A stretch of 64,000 nt of DNA, from NCBI RefSeq assembly GCF_949987535.1, contig NC_080071.1:28852236-28916235 (forward strand). The letters are read 5' to 3'. This document shows positions 35,078-46,700 of the stretch, one piece after another; the stretch's first letter is position 1, and each line of letters begins with the position of its first letter. The notes below the pieces were generated by a model that worked only from the letters and a program-made list of their open reading frames with translations, was not told the DNA's origin and searched no databases. The position numbers and the translations under genes were made by a program. This stretch comes from Balaenoptera acutorostrata. Taxonomy: Eukaryota > Chordata > Mammalia > Artiodactyla > Balaenopteridae.

Positions 35078-35551
35078 TAATCGGTCTGTTCATGGTGGGA
35101 AAGTAGCATTCTTTTCCCCTTAAATTAATATTATATCTGCAAAGATCAAGATATATCTTAAATCAGCATTGCAAAAGTCAGGGGTTAAGTTGTTTTGTTA
35201 GGGTATATAATACCTAAGTTTTCATTTATTTGGGGGACTTCAATTATTCAGGGTGACCTTGTTTTTTCTTTTTCTTGGAATGCAAAATGCAGATTCCTGA
35301 TTGGAATGTGATGTGCACCCTTCTCCTTAATGGCCACAGGATAAAATGTCAGTTTTGCATCCACTTATGAAGGTTCCCCACAGCAATATCTCAGTTCAGC
35401 AAGATTGTCGTAAAAAGCATGAAGATTTAAAATATATTTGTAGGGATTTTTAAATACTTGGCTTCATCAAGGATATGTTAAAATGCATTTTTGCTCTAAG
35501 GACATGAAAATTCAACTCAAATCAGCTTAAACAATGTTAAGAATTCTAGGA
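35078..35551. other. Unassigned intergenic sequence
   Basis: Nothing recognised. Confidence 0.4.
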
Positions 35552-35563
35552 GTCTCTATTCTT
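35552..35563. repeat. Left target-site duplication of SINE
   Basis: gtctctattctt, matching 35,925-35,936. Confidence 0.9.
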
Positions 35564-35924
35564 TTTTTTAAAAATAAATTTATTTATTTATTTATTTTTG
35601 GCTCTGTTGGGTCTTTGTTGCTGCACATGGGCTTTCTCTAGTTGAGGCGAGAGGGGGCTACTCTTCGTCGCGGTGTGCGGGCTTCTCATCGTGGTGGCTT
35701 CTCTTGTCGCGGAGCACGGACTGTAGGCGCACAGGCTTCAATGGTTGTAGCACGCAGGCTCAGTAGTTGTGGCTCGCGGGCTCTAGAGTGCTTGCTCAGT
35801 GCTTGTGGTGCACGGGCTTAGTTGCCCCGTGGCATGTGGGATCTTCCTGGACCAGGGCTCGAACCCGTGTCCCCTGCATTGGCAGGCAGATTCTTAACCA
35901 CTGTGCCCCCAGGGAAGTCCCGGG
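35564..35924 (-). mobile_element. CHR-type tRNA-derived SINE (long form), reverse strand
   Basis: Reversed long-form element: T-rich and (TTTA)n tail at the left, body with two 'ggctcagtagttgtggctcgcgggctctagag' type units, reversed B box 'ggctcgaaccc' and end 'cccagggaagtcccgg'. Exact 12-bp TSD. Confidence 0.95.
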
Positions 35925-35936
35925 GTCTCTATTCTT
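35925..35936. repeat. Right target-site duplication of SINE
   Basis: gtctctattctt, an exact copy of 35,552-35,563. Confidence 0.9.
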
Positions 35937-36299
35937 AACTGAGTAAATTCAGAGGTGGTTCAGGAATCAAGTTCATTTCTCTGTTCTGTGGCTCTGCCTC
36001 CTCTGTGTATCAGTGCCATCATCAGGCTCTTTACAAGGTGTGGTGACTGTACTCCTAGTTTCACATTTATAAGTAGATCAAAGGCAGAGAGTGTAACTTT
36101 CAACATTTGGCCTGTAATTGAAACTGCTTTCCCCGGACCCATAATCAAACCTACCCTTAACCTGTCTTTGGTCTGAAATCTATCATACACCCATTTCTTG
36201 AGCAAATCTTTGCTACCAGGGGAATGGCCCTGACTTAAGCTGCCCATCTTGAATGAATCACTGGGGCAAGTGGCCTGGAGTTACCCTGCATAACTTAGC
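35937..36299. other. Unassigned sequence
   Basis: Overlapping frames on opposite strands (35,955-36,176 plus; 36,247-35,960 minus, 95 residues) without a recognisable domain. Confidence 0.35.
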
Positions 36300-36472
36300 C
36301 CAGCGTTTCTCAAAGTGTGATCTTTGAAAGGGCAGCATCAGTGGCACCTGGGCCTCCTTCTAGACCAACTGAATTAGAAACTCTGAGGGAGAGCCCTGGC
36401 AATCTATATTTTATCAAGCCCTCTGGGAGGTCCTCTGCCAGCTTAAATTTGAGAACCACTTTTTGACTAATC
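36300..36472 (+). mobile_element. MER5A-like hAT-Charlie DNA transposon
   Basis: Terminal inverted repeats 'cagcgtttctcaaagtgtg' and 'aaatttgagaaccact', with the internal order 'cagcatcagtggcacctggg', 'ccaactgaattagaaactctgaggg', 'caatctatattttatcaagccctc'. Non-autonomous, non-coding. Confidence 0.8.
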
Positions 36473-37984
36473 AGATGCTACATCTAGAGCTGGAGTCAAA
36501 CCCTCAAGGAGGTACTAATTAATTGGACAGGCATGAAATATATTATAGATATAGCCATAAAGCTGACCACACACAAAGCATATGAAGCATGTCTTATTTT
36601 ATATTGAAAAATGTTCAAAAGCATTATGTTTAGTTAATTAAAGTCATAAAATGTCCTTTTTTGGAATCTATTTTAAATGAGATAAACTCTTATTTATTTG
36701 GAGTGGTTTATTTTTCATACTTTGGATTGGGATGCTTTTGGGTGATTATAGAAGTTACTTTATTGAATTGTGACCAGATTTTTAAAATATTATTAGATTT
36801 AATATATAGAAGAGATTAGAATAGAAAATAGAGTGCAGTAATGTGAAATTTTGATTCAAGTGTATGTCTACATGTATAAATATGTATGTGTTACTAAGTT
36901 GTAACATAACATGCTTAACAACTAGTTGTCTGGGGGCAAACTGCTCTGGTTTATGGTTTGTCGGTTTCCATGGTGTAAATATTACACCACCTCCTGCCCA
37001 TAGCAGATGTCAAGCTACCATTGTGACTCTGTTGAAGGTGGAATTGGGCAAGATGCACAGTGCACACGGTTATATAGTATTCTAAGCCTAAAGATATAAT
37101 ATATGTAAATAACCTTCTGAGCCTACAGTGAAATGTAGTAAAATAATTAGAAATTGATATGTTTTGAGTATTTAACTTAATTTAATGTATTTGATTTTAA
37201 ATTATATAATTTAATGTTTAATAATGGCCATCTTTAACAACTGTTTCCCAAGATTCCTGAAAACTTAACAATCAGTTCTCATGAACCAGCTCAAGCACAC
37301 AATTGGACTGTGCCGGAAAGGTTAAAAGCCACTGGTTTAGGCCAATCGCCCATGCTTACTGCTGACTCAAAATTTATGAGACAAAATGACAAATGTAATA
37401 AGCCATATCAAGACCTTCATCCTTTCTCTGGACTACCTAAGCTTCTCTTTTAAAAGAAGAAAATCTGATTTCTGTCCACTCCTCTTTTCCACAATCAAAT
37501 TATTTTCTCCCTAAAAATTGGCAACTATATCCATCTTTGTCCTAATACACTGATGAATTGGATTTGGGCACTGAAGGGAAGAGAGGAGTTGAAAACCATT
37601 TGATATCCAAAGGTTGGTGTAATTCTGTGTCATTAACTTCAGTGAGGGGACAGGAATAATAAGAATTTAAATGCAGCTAGCTTCTGTTGGCTGGATCATG
37701 TTCACCATTCTAAGGATTCCTTCAATCTAAACTTTTCTCATGATAATCTTTAGCTCATGATAATATAGTATGAAAATGAACAAATACTAACTAAACACCT
37801 TCTGCCTACATATTGTCTCTAATTTTCATGTAAAGGATATCAAAGGAAGGACCTTATTCAGGGAACAAAATTTCAAATATGACAACAGGATGAGTGCCAT
37901 GTAAGTTTGTTCTGTGTCACTATTCCTCAGAGTTTTTAAAGTATGTTAATAATAAAACAAATGTGAATTTATTTGTAAATGAAA
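36473..37984. other. Mostly unassigned; possible ancient transposon at 36,890-37,345
   Basis: The blocks 'tggtgtaaatattacaccacctcctgcccatagca' (36,972-37,006) and 'tctcatgaaccagctcaagcacac' (37,277-37,300) look like parts of an old interspersed repeat that I cannot name. No gene. Confidence 0.35.
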
Positions 37985-38290
37985 TTTTATTTCCACATGA
38001 GTTTCTGGAAAACATCATAAGCCTTTCCCTCAAGACACAGCTTAAGTCTTATCTTCTTTGCAAAATCTTTCCTAATGATTTGCCCTCGTTTATTTGTTTG
38101 TTTATTTATTTATTTATTTTTTCTAATATATAGTTACTTTCTTTGTGGCCAAATTAGAACTCCATTGTTTTCTCATTACAATCCTACCTTCACTAAATTT
38201 TACGTTTATAAGAGCAGAACCTTTTACTTGTTTTTTGTCGCCTACTAGCATCAGCAACATAGTAGTAGGCAATACCTTTTAAAGTTTATT
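37985..38290 (+). mobile_element. L2-like LINE 3' end, decayed
   Basis: 'caagacacagcttaagtc', 'aaatctttcctaatgatttgccc', a T-rich middle, 'acgtttataagagcagaacctttt' and 'tagcatcagcaacatagtagtaggcaata' follow the L2 order. A (TTTA)n run sits at 38,100-38,120. Confidence 0.5.
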
Positions 38291-39479
38291 AGAAAGAAGT
38301 GTGAGGTTCTGCTCATGGGTCCATACAGTTATATCTCCCTAATATTATTATTATTAATATGTTAATAATAATATTTAGTGCTTAACAATTCTTAGCACTA
38401 TTCCAATTATTTTACATGAATTATTCATATAATTCTTACCACAGTCTAAGTAAAAGAAAAAATTATTCCACCATCACATAGTTTACATCCAGATATGATT
38501 AAGCAGTAGCCGCATGTTTCAAATGTCTGCCAACAAAAAGTCCAACATTGATGGATTTCAGTGCTTTTAAGATTATATAAAAAATGGACTTAAGAGTTTG
38601 GGAAGTTCTCTAAGGCTAATGCAGTGAAAGACATGAAAATGGCAAATATAATAGCAAATATAAGAGATGACATAGGAATGAACTCTGAGTAATATAGACA
38701 TTTGATTTGAGTGAGAAACAAGATAGATATGGTAATCCGTTGAAAATGTACTATAAAGACAGCATTTATAAGATCAGACCTGACACTTTAGAACTATAGT
38801 TCATGTCTTTGGCAAGCTCTGTCTAACCCAGAGGACCCGAGCAAGAGCTAAGACAAGCTGAGCTTTGGAATGGGCCATCTTTTCAAAGCTCTGCCTTACT
38901 CGGGTCTGAGAAATGTAATTATTCCATCTTTAATCTTTAATATAATTTCTAAGAAAAGTCAAACTGAAAGAGATGGGCTTTCTGAAACATAGTTACCCTA
39001 AATGATTTATTTGAGGAATTCATTACTAGAAGCCAAGAGTCCTGTGTAATTTTTTTTTAAAGGATCTCTTTTCATTTAAAATAATGATTTGAAAAACACA
39101 AAGTATCAGGTGGATAATCATATAATGCCTTTATTGTACTGCTTCAGCTGTTTCTTAAAGGAGATAACCTGAAAATAAAGACAATTGAAATGCAAATTCT
39201 TGGCTTCAGTGAAATAATCATTCTTCTTTTCAGACAAGAATAAAATTTATACTATTTAAAATGGGCTATTTTTTCCTTGTAAGAAGATAAAATTGTTGTT
39301 TCCTGCAGCAGATTTTATTTGGCCATCTGAAAGTTCCATGACATTCCAATTAAGAGGAAAAATATCATCTATCCTCTCTATAGAAAAAAAAAAATTATGA
39401 GTGCTAGTGGTGGCCAGTCCTTATCTGTTTAGCAGAATCAGAATTCATCCCATATAAACATGAGTAAGGCAACACAGGA
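38291..39479. other. Unassigned intergenic sequence
   Basis: AT-rich, no supported feature. Confidence 0.4.
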
Positions 39480-39715
39480 TAGTGGCTATGAGTGGGGGGG
39501 CGGGGGTTGAAGTTGGATAATCTTAAATTAGAAACTCAGCTTTTCTGAGTATTAGTTGATTGACTTTAAGTTACCTAATTTTCCCTAACTTCCACTTCCA
39601 AATCTCTGACATGGGGATGAATGGAAATATTGACTCAAAGGATCATTTGGGAAATAGATGATCTAATAGATATGAGGTGCCAAGTGCAATAAATGGAAGT
39701 TACAATGTTATAATA
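39480..39715 (+). mobile_element. MIR-like ancient SINE
   Basis: 'agtggctatgagt', 'gactttaagttacctaattttcc', 'ctgacatggggatgaatg' and 'ggtgccaagtgcaataaatggaagttac' follow the MIR order, strongly diverged. Confidence 0.4.
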
Positions 39716-39893
39716 TAAACTCAACACTCTGCTTTTCATTCATGTATTATTCACAGCATAATTGATCACAGGAATGTTTTTCAAATTTGTATTGGCATTG
39801 TCATCTATTCTGCTCAGTTCTTTACGTACTGACATAAATAAGTTACTACTTTAAAAATCCAAATGGTTCTTGAGAGGGAGGATCTTTTAAGCA

Positions 39894-39953
39894 TAAATAA
39901 ATAAGTAGATAGATAGATAGAGATATACATACATACCTACATACATACATACC
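39894..39953. repeat. Compound (AAAT/GATA/CATA)n microsatellite
   Basis: aaataaataag, then gatagatagatagaga, then catacatacctacatacatacatac. Confidence 0.9.
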
Positions 39954-41739
39954 TTGTTTTTCAAGACAAGGCATTCCTACAGTTATTTTGGAGGTACCTG
40001 ATAACTGCTCTATTTCAGTCTTTTGTATGAATCTAAGATTTTCATTCCATTCTGGAATATGAAGAGGAAAGTATTTAAGAAATATTTCAGTATTAAGAAA
40101 GAGTAAAGTATTTAAGAGAAAAAATCATTCCATTGAACTTGTTTGGGTGTATGTGTTTTTAATATGGCTTAAAGTCTTTGTTCATGACAAGATCAAAGAT
40201 GTGTGTATTCAAATGTATTTTCAAAAGAATTCCAAAAAGCAAATATACATTATTTTTAATTATCTAAAACATTGTTCAGTAATTGAGATTGAACTGTACA
40301 AAGGAATAGTGCCAAATGATAAAAAAAAAAAAAAAACCTTCATATTGCTTAAAGGGAAAGTGGCAATTTAATGAAGATGTGACTGGACTTTTTTTCTCTT
40401 CCCCTCAGTAAGGTTATTTCTTTCTATCTCCAAGGGCCTTTCTCACAATGACCTTTGTGAAAGAAAAGCTCAGTGACATTGCCTGCAGAAATCATCTGCT
40501 GCTTCTAAGTCAGTCACAGGTTTTGCTTTAAGGCAAGAAAACACATTGCTCGCAATCATACCTCAGTGTGCCGTCTTCAGAAAGCTTCACCCTTCCTATA
40601 AATGCAAACCCATCTCTTACAGTCAGATGGAAATATTTCAGTGAATTCCTCAAAGAAAATGTTACCTATGGCCCAGTTTCATTGATATGTCCAGGGAGCT
40701 GCTTTTTTGTTTATTTGTTTTTTTAAGAAAGGAAATAAGTTGCTAAGTTATCAAAAAAAGAAGCAATAAATTTGAGAATCAAATATGGATATATTCGGCA
40801 TATATTAAGAAAAATTAGCATGTTATTTATGAATGTCTTAAGCAGTATGGTCTTGGGAAAAAAGGCTTAACTTGGCCTCAGTAAGCTGTGTACCTTATTT
40901 GTATAATCATTAACTGCTATAATGTTCCTTTATATTAAAACAAGATACCACTATGCGGTAGCAGTAGACTTTTGGGTGGATGCAAATTCATCCACTGTTC
41001 CCTTTAGTCAATCTAATGACCAACAGGCATAGGAGACCTTCACATTCTGCAGATGGGAAAGCAGAGCTGAAGGGAAGGGAGGCATGCTTAGCAAGAAAAA
41101 GAACAAAGTTGTCTGGCCCACTCAGGGCCACATTAATATCATGCATCTTTATCTGAGCTAATCTATAACTGTTCTTTGTTCTCCTGGGAATAAAAAGTAA
41201 AAAGAAAAGTACAGAAATCCAAGTATTCCCTTGGCTTATTACTAAATGCAAGGTCTCCCCCAGGCATTGCTTTTGATAACACACAAATAGTCCTCAGCAA
41301 CCATGTTGAGCTATATAGTATTACTTAGTAGTACAAACAGTAAAGAACAAAAATGTCATGTTAAGATTCTTGAGAGAAGACTGTCTTATTTCTTTGAGTG
41401 ATTATTCCCACATGTTTATAAACCCTATATTATAAATCGTTGGCTGGTTATTCTTTGTTTTGTCCTGTCAGCCAGAGTTTTGACATGATGACACATGACT
41501 GGTAGGGCTGTGTTCCTTATAGAGGATGGGATCAGAAGGGCATTCTGTGGTACAGATAATGAGGAGATAAATAAATTGGCTTTTAACTCCAGTGCCATTG
41601 CGTATGTCATTTGTATTTTGTCAAAAATATTTGTTTTCCACAACTGGAAAAAAGCAATCAATTAAGTATATTAATTAAGCATACACTTTATAAACTTGAT
41701 ACAATACATATATGTATAACGTAGAGTATATAGTGTGAG
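39954..41739. other. Unassigned intergenic sequence
   Basis: No gene. Poly-A of about 17 at 40,320-40,336. A 98-residue minus frame at 41,284-40,988 and a 78-residue one at 41,661-41,425 lack recognisable domains. Confidence 0.4.
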
Positions 41740-41900
41740 ATTAATGTATTCATTCATTCAACAAATATACATTGTTTAGTATGTGCCAGACACTGTTTAA
41801 GGCACTAGGGTAAAGCAAAGACCCTGCTTCGTGCAGGTTATATTCTGGTGGAGCAAAATAGACAATAAACACCCAAAGAAATACACATTGTTAGTTGGTG
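41740..41900 (-). mobile_element. Ancient repeat, L2-like end reversed
   Basis: 'ttcattcattcaacaaatatacattgtttagtatgtgccagacactgtttaaggc' (split over 41,750-41,804) is the reverse of the L2-type 3' end. It is followed by 'accctgcttcgtgcaggttatattctggtggagcaaaatagacaataaaca', as in the repeat at 14,300. Confidence 0.55.
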
Positions 41901-41939
41901 ATATGTAGTTGGAAGATACATAAAACATGGTAATGTTAC

Positions 41940-42482
41940 TGAACTCAGGTTCAGCTGTTTGCCACTCAGAAGCCAGTAGTCAAGAGGCAAGTTTTGGTAG
42001 AAAGGAAAGTTGCTTTAATCAGAAAGATGGCAATCTGGGGAGAAGGTGGACTCATATCCTAAAACCAGCTCACAAGATTCTGTTCAGCCAGTATAGTTTT
42101 TAAAGAGGAAAAGGGGAAAGAATCTCAGTGAATCATCAAGGCAGGAGGTCAAGCTCTGTGTCATTTTCCATTGAGTGCAAGCTGACTGACTCCTCATGAT
42201 CTTTCTTCTGATATTATCTCATCTCTTTGTGGTCTGCCTGCAGCATTGCTAAGCGGGCTGCTGGAGGTAGAGAGCTGGTCATTCTTTAACTACTTAATTC
42301 TTCATTCCTACTTCTTGTAATCTAGGAAAACAATCAACAGGTTAGGCAAGGCATTGCATGCATTCAGTAGAGCATAAGTCAGGAGTTAGGTTAAATGTTT
42401 ACCTAGTGATCTTATTTTTATAATTAAGGTTTAAGGGGAACAGAAATAGGCAAACAGGAAAAGGGCAAAAGAGCTGCTTACA
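41940..42482 (-). mobile_element. Endogenous retrovirus LTR (ERV1-like), reverse strand
   Basis: On the minus strand it would start TGTAAGCAGC at 42,482 and end CTGAGTTCA at 41,940. Near its end it has an ATTAAA-type polyadenylation signal (reversed tttaat near 42,015) followed by a pyrimidine-rich, 'actggcttctgagtgg'-type U5, as in many ERV1 LTRs. Left of the proposed boundary the sequence changes character. The limits are inferred from TG...CA ends only; no TSD is secured. Confidence 0.55.
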
Positions 42483-42736
42483 AATCCCCACTTGTCAGAC
42501 ATCTTTCCATTTCTGTGGGATTGGGGCGAAGGTCTGTCTTTTGTAGCCATTTTCTTAGAGTGGAAGATGTCGACATGGGTCTGCAACACCTCTTTGCTAA
42601 CAATTTTAGTTGCCTGCTTACATATATGGGCAGAGAAAGCTACAACTATTTTGATGCCCACGAAGATATAGATTATTATGAGCAATAGTGTTAATCCCAT
42701 TCTCTTGAGGCCAGTTCTCAGAATTGTGCTAGCCAA
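42431..42736 (-). pseudogene. Possible env C-terminal remnant of the retrovirus
   Basis: A 101-residue frame directly upstream (minus sense) of the LTR. It has one strongly hydrophobic stretch near residues 14-35 that would span a membrane (LTLLLIIIYIFVGIKIVVAF), followed by a short charged tail, the layout of a retroviral Env transmembrane subunit end. Its stop lies about 50 bp into the proposed LTR. No fusion peptide or disulfide motif is visible upstream in the window. A truncated relic without function; the assignment rests on position and hydropathy. Confidence 0.4.
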
Positions 42737-43260
42737 GAATACATTCAGTACTGCTCAAGATGGAACAGCTGATGTCATGGCTACAGTCTGGTCATCATGC
42801 AGTTAGCTTTTTCCCTCTAGTGGCAGTTATAGTATCTATGAAACAACTCAGGAATGTGCATCAGACACTGAAAGATTCTGTGATTCTATTGTCCTAATCA
42901 TTAACTGCTTGAGCCTGCTCTTTTGTGACTCAGGAAGGCTTGGGAAACTTTAGCTTTTCTACAAACAGGAGGCAGGGGACATGGAGGGGCCTTTGTACTT
43001 CGGGTTGGGAGGGGGAGGCCTGCAGGGTTCTGCTTGGTTTCAGTAAGGGGGGATAGAAAGAGACAAATAGTGATGCCATTTATTGTTCAGTGGGACACTC
43101 AAGGGCATAGCTTTCTAGAATGATGACAATCGTGGGAAAATTCTATAGACTACTGATTTTCATAATCTGAAGGGCAATAATGTTATAGGCAGATATTTTA
43201 TGACTTTAGGTCTATGACAAACAATTTTCAGAATAAATTACTTCTGAGAGTAGACTACAA
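42737..43260 (-). mobile_element. Probable internal part of the retrovirus remnant
   Basis: Sequence upstream of the env-like frame without stops-free coding capacity. It contains several purine-rich runs (42,965-43,060). Included because nothing else is recognised before the old L1 at 43,270. Confidence 0.3.
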
Positions 43261-43269
43261 AATGGTTTT

Positions 43270-43900
43270 TTAATCAAATCTAACCAAAATCTGACAGGAG
43301 CATTGTAAGAAAAGGTAATTACAAACTACTCTTTCTCATAACATAAATGCAAAAATTTTACCCCAAATATTAGCAAGCCAAATTCCATGATACATAAAAA
43401 TGATCATGCATAATGATCAAGTTGGGTCTATTCCAGTGATGCAAGATTCAAAAATTAAATCAATATAATTTACCACATTTACAAAATAAAAGAAGAAAGG
43501 AGATGTTCATCTCAATAAATATAGAAAAGTAGTTTAATAATATTCAACATTTCTTCATAATTAAAAAATAAAACTCTTAAATTAGTAATGGGAAAGATTC
43601 TCCCAATCTGACAGAGTATTTCTGATTTTAAACTTAATGATGGAATGTTTACTACTTACCCTATAAGACCAGAAACAAGGCAAGGATACCACTATAGCCA
43701 CTTCTATCCAACACTGCACTGGAGGACCTATCTAGTGAATAAAGTGAAAAGAAACAAATGTCAAGGAATTAGAAGGAAAGATGACATGGTTGTTTATGAA
43801 GACAGGACAAAAGAATCTACAAAGAAATTATTAGAGTAATAAGTGAGTTTAGCAAGCTCTCTAGACCTGAAGTCAACATTTTAAAATATATTTTTATATA
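43270..43900 (+). mobile_element. Old L1 ORF2 fragment (reverse transcriptase region)
   Basis: Decayed plus-strand L1: 'tgatcaagttgggtctattccagtgatgcaag' and 'cataaaaatgatcatgcataa' around 43,390-43,450, 'accagaaacaaggcaaggatacc' at 43,669-43,691 (the R-Q-G-x-P stretch), and 'gatgacatggttgt' at 43,779-43,792 (the catalytic DDM stretch). Frames are broken throughout. Confidence 0.7.
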
Positions 43901-43964
43901 ATATTGTGGTGGATTTGAAAAGATGCTCACCAAATATACATATATGTGACATATACAAAAAAGT

Positions 43965-44400
43965 TGTTATGGGTTGAACTATATCTCATTCAAAAAGGAA
44001 TGTTGAACTCCTAACCCCTAGTCCCTCAGAATGTGACTTTATTTGAAAATAAGGTCTTTGCACAGTAATCAAGTTGAAGTGAGATCAGTATGGTGGGCCC
44101 AACCCAATATGGCTAATGTCCTTGTAAAAGGGGGAAATTTGGACATAGAGAGACACACACAGAGAAGGAAAATGGTATGAATACAAACAGGGAGAAGATG
44201 GCCATGTGGCTGGAGGGATGCAGCTACAAGCCAAGGAACGTCAAAGATTGCCAGCAAACCACCAGAAGGAGGAAGAGGCAAGGAATGATTTCCTTACAGG
44301 TTTCAAAAGGGGCATGATGGCCTTCAGAACTGAGAGATAATAAATTTCTGTTTCAAGCCACCCAGTTTTGGGTACTTTGTTACAGTAGCCCTAGGAAACA
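43965..44400 (+). mobile_element. MLT1-type LTR (ERVL-MaLR)
   Basis: Starts tgttatgggttgaac and ends ccctaggaaaca, with 'ttgaactcctaacccctagt', 'cagaatgtgactttatttg', 'ataaatttctgtttcaagccaccc' (an AATAAA signal near 44,338) in order. A solo LTR inserted in an older L1, which continues after 44,400. Confidence 0.8.
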
Positions 44401-44720
44401 GTTCATATCCACATTATTTGTTATATCTAAATTATCTGGAAACAACCCAAATATCCATCAACAGTAACATGGACTTTTTTTTGAAGGTGGTATGTTCACA
44501 TATTGGAATAGATGTATTCATGTGTTGGAGTGGGAATAAAAATGAAGAGAATAATGCTACAACTGCAGATACAGGGAGATGATAGGGAGATAGATATGAC
44601 AGATCCATGTATAAAGTAAAAAACAGTTAAACTACTCCCTGGTGTTAAATCACAATAATGATTACCTGTCTAGAAAAAAAAGATAAAGCATGATTTGAGG
44701 AGATATAAAGAGGTCTTCTG
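44401..44720 (+). mobile_element. Old L1 ORF2 C-terminal/3' part
   Basis: 'tggaaacaacccaaatatccatcaacagtaacatgg' (44,438-44,473) and 'ataaagtaaaaaacagttaaac' are L1 3' end sequence on the same strand as the fragment at 43,270. Probably the same element interrupted by the LTR. Confidence 0.6.
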
Positions 44721-44817
44721 TGGTGCTGCTATACCTGAAGTGCCCTGAAACACTCATTCTACAACCCAGAGAACTATAGAAGCCAAATCTGTAAGATAAG
44801 CAACTTAGTGGTATCCT

Positions 44818-45050
44818 GAGAAGCAGCATAGTGTTATTGTTAAAATGGTGGGATCTGAAGCCAACCTACCAAAGTGTAAAAGCCACATCTACCACTTGCT
44901 AACTAAGTGACTCTGGGTAATTTCCTTCTCTGTGCTTCAGTTTCTCAATTGTGAAATGGGGTTAACGTTCTCTATCTTAGGGGATTGTTTTGAGGATTAA
45001 ATAAATTAAGGCTTCTAAGACATTTAGAATAGTGCCTAAATATTTATTTA
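44818..45050 (+). mobile_element. MIR-type ancient SINE
   Basis: Complete MIR order: 'gaagcagcatagtgttattgttaaaatggtgg', 'taccacttgctaactaagtgactctgggtaa', 'gcttcagtttctcaattgtgaaatgggg', 'ttgttttgaggattaaataaatt', 'agaatagtgcctaaa'. One of the clearer MIR copies here. Confidence 0.75.
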
Positions 45051-45443
45051 ATATGTATTCCTGTAGTATACATTTATTAAATAAATATTTTCTATGTATT
45101 TATAGTTAGTATGTATTATGTGTTTATTGCATGTTTCATATACATTTATTAAATAAATATCACGGAAAAACTAAATTTGAACTATGGAATTTTGAAATCT
45201 CACGTTTAGAATTAAATTGTTTTTCTCCATTTATATTAAGTCTGTACAAGCTAGTAAGTAGTGCGTGGGTACACTTAAGCGTTAAGCAGTACATGTACGC
45301 AAATACATTCATGATAAGAGGACATTCTAAATAAAATGGAACTTAAATCACTATCAACAGTACTGAAAATGTGATCTAATGGATACTTGAAATCACTATA
45401 AAATAAAGCAGTTAAAAATATTATCTATATGGAGTTAAGAGAC
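45051..45443. other. Unassigned AT-rich sequence
   Basis: 'attaaataaatat' words recur near 45,080 and 45,150 (a diverged direct repeat of about 70 bp). No gene. Confidence 0.4.
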
Positions 45444-45611
45444 TTTGATAAAATACTGCCAAACTATAGTTATCTCTCTAAAAAGAGGAAACTGTATTGA
45501 AAAGCAGTTTCTAATTATCATTCACGGTTTGATAAAATACTGCCAAACTATAGTTATCTCTCTAAAAAGAGGAAACTGTATTGAAAATCAGTTTCTAATT
45601 ATCATTCACGG
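45444..45611. repeat. 84-bp tandem duplication (2 copies, one mismatch)
   Basis: Copy 1 at 45444-45527 and copy 2 at 45528-45611 differ only in aaaGcag versus aaaTcag. As 84 is a multiple of three, one plus-strand frame (45,445-45,630) contains the same 28 residues twice; that frame has no known counterpart. Confidence 0.97.
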
Positions 45612-45738
45612 TTTCGATATCAACACATGATTTTAATTGAAATGTATAATCATTAAAAATTCAAAACAGAGCAGAAGCAAGAACTACAATCCTGCAGGCT
45701 GTGGAACAAAAACCACATTCACAGAAAGAAAGACAAGA

Positions 45739-46642
45739 TGAAAAGGCAGAGGGCTATGTACCAGTTGAAGGAACAAGATAAAACCCCAGAAAAACAACTA
45801 AATGAAGTGGAGATAGGCAACCTTCCAGAAAAATAATTCAGAATAATGATAGTGAGGATGATCCAGAACCTCAGAAAAAGAATGGAGGCAAAGATCGAGA
45901 AGATGCAAGAAATGTTTAACAAAGATCTAGAAGAATTAAAGAACAAACAAACAGAGATGAACAACATAATAACTGAAATGAAAACTACACTAGAAGGAAT
46001 CAATAGCAGAATAACTGAGGCAGAAGAATGGATAAGTGACCTGGAAGACAGAATGGTGGAATTCACTGCTGCAGAACAGAATAAAGAAAAAAGAATGAAC
46101 AGAAATGAAGACAGCCTAAGAGACCTCTGGGACAACATTAAATGTAATAACATTCGCATTATAGGGTCCCAGAAGGAGAAGAGAGAGAGAAAGGACCAGA
46201 GAAAATATTTGAAGAGATTATAGTCAAAAACTTCCCTAACATGGGAAAGGAAATAGCCACCCAAATCCAGGAAGCACAGTGAGTCCCATACAGGATAAAC
46301 CCAAGGAGAAACACGCCGAGACACATAGTAATCAAATTGGCAAAAATTAAAGACAAAGAAAAATTGTTCAAAGCAGCAAGAGAAAAACGACCAATAACAT
46401 ACAAGGGAAGTCCCATCAGGTTAACAGCTGATTTCTCAGCAGAAACTCTACAAGGCAGAAGGAAGTGTCCTGATATACTTAAAGTGATGAAAGGGAAGAA
46501 CCTACAACCAAGATTACTCTACCCAGCAAGGATCTCATTCAGATCCAATGGAGAAATCAAAAGCTTTACAGACAAGCAAAAGCTAAGAGAATTCAGCACC
46601 ACCAAACCAGCTCTACAAAAAATGTTAAAGGAACTTCTCTAA
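45739..46642 (+). pseudogene. L1 ORF1, broken
   Basis: Starts ATGAAAAGGCAG. An early TAA (about 45,831-45,836, ccagaaaaaTAAttc) ends the first piece. The coiled coil with ITEAEEWISDLEDRM follows at 45,846-46,223, where a single-base loss near 46,165 (tagggtccc) shifts the frame. The C-terminal part continues at 46,337-46,642 (GSPIRLTADFSAETLQGRR). Not functional. Confidence 0.9.
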
Positions 46643-46700
46643 GTGGGAAACACAAGAGAAGAAAAGGACCTACAAAAACAAACCCAAAAGAATTAAGAAA

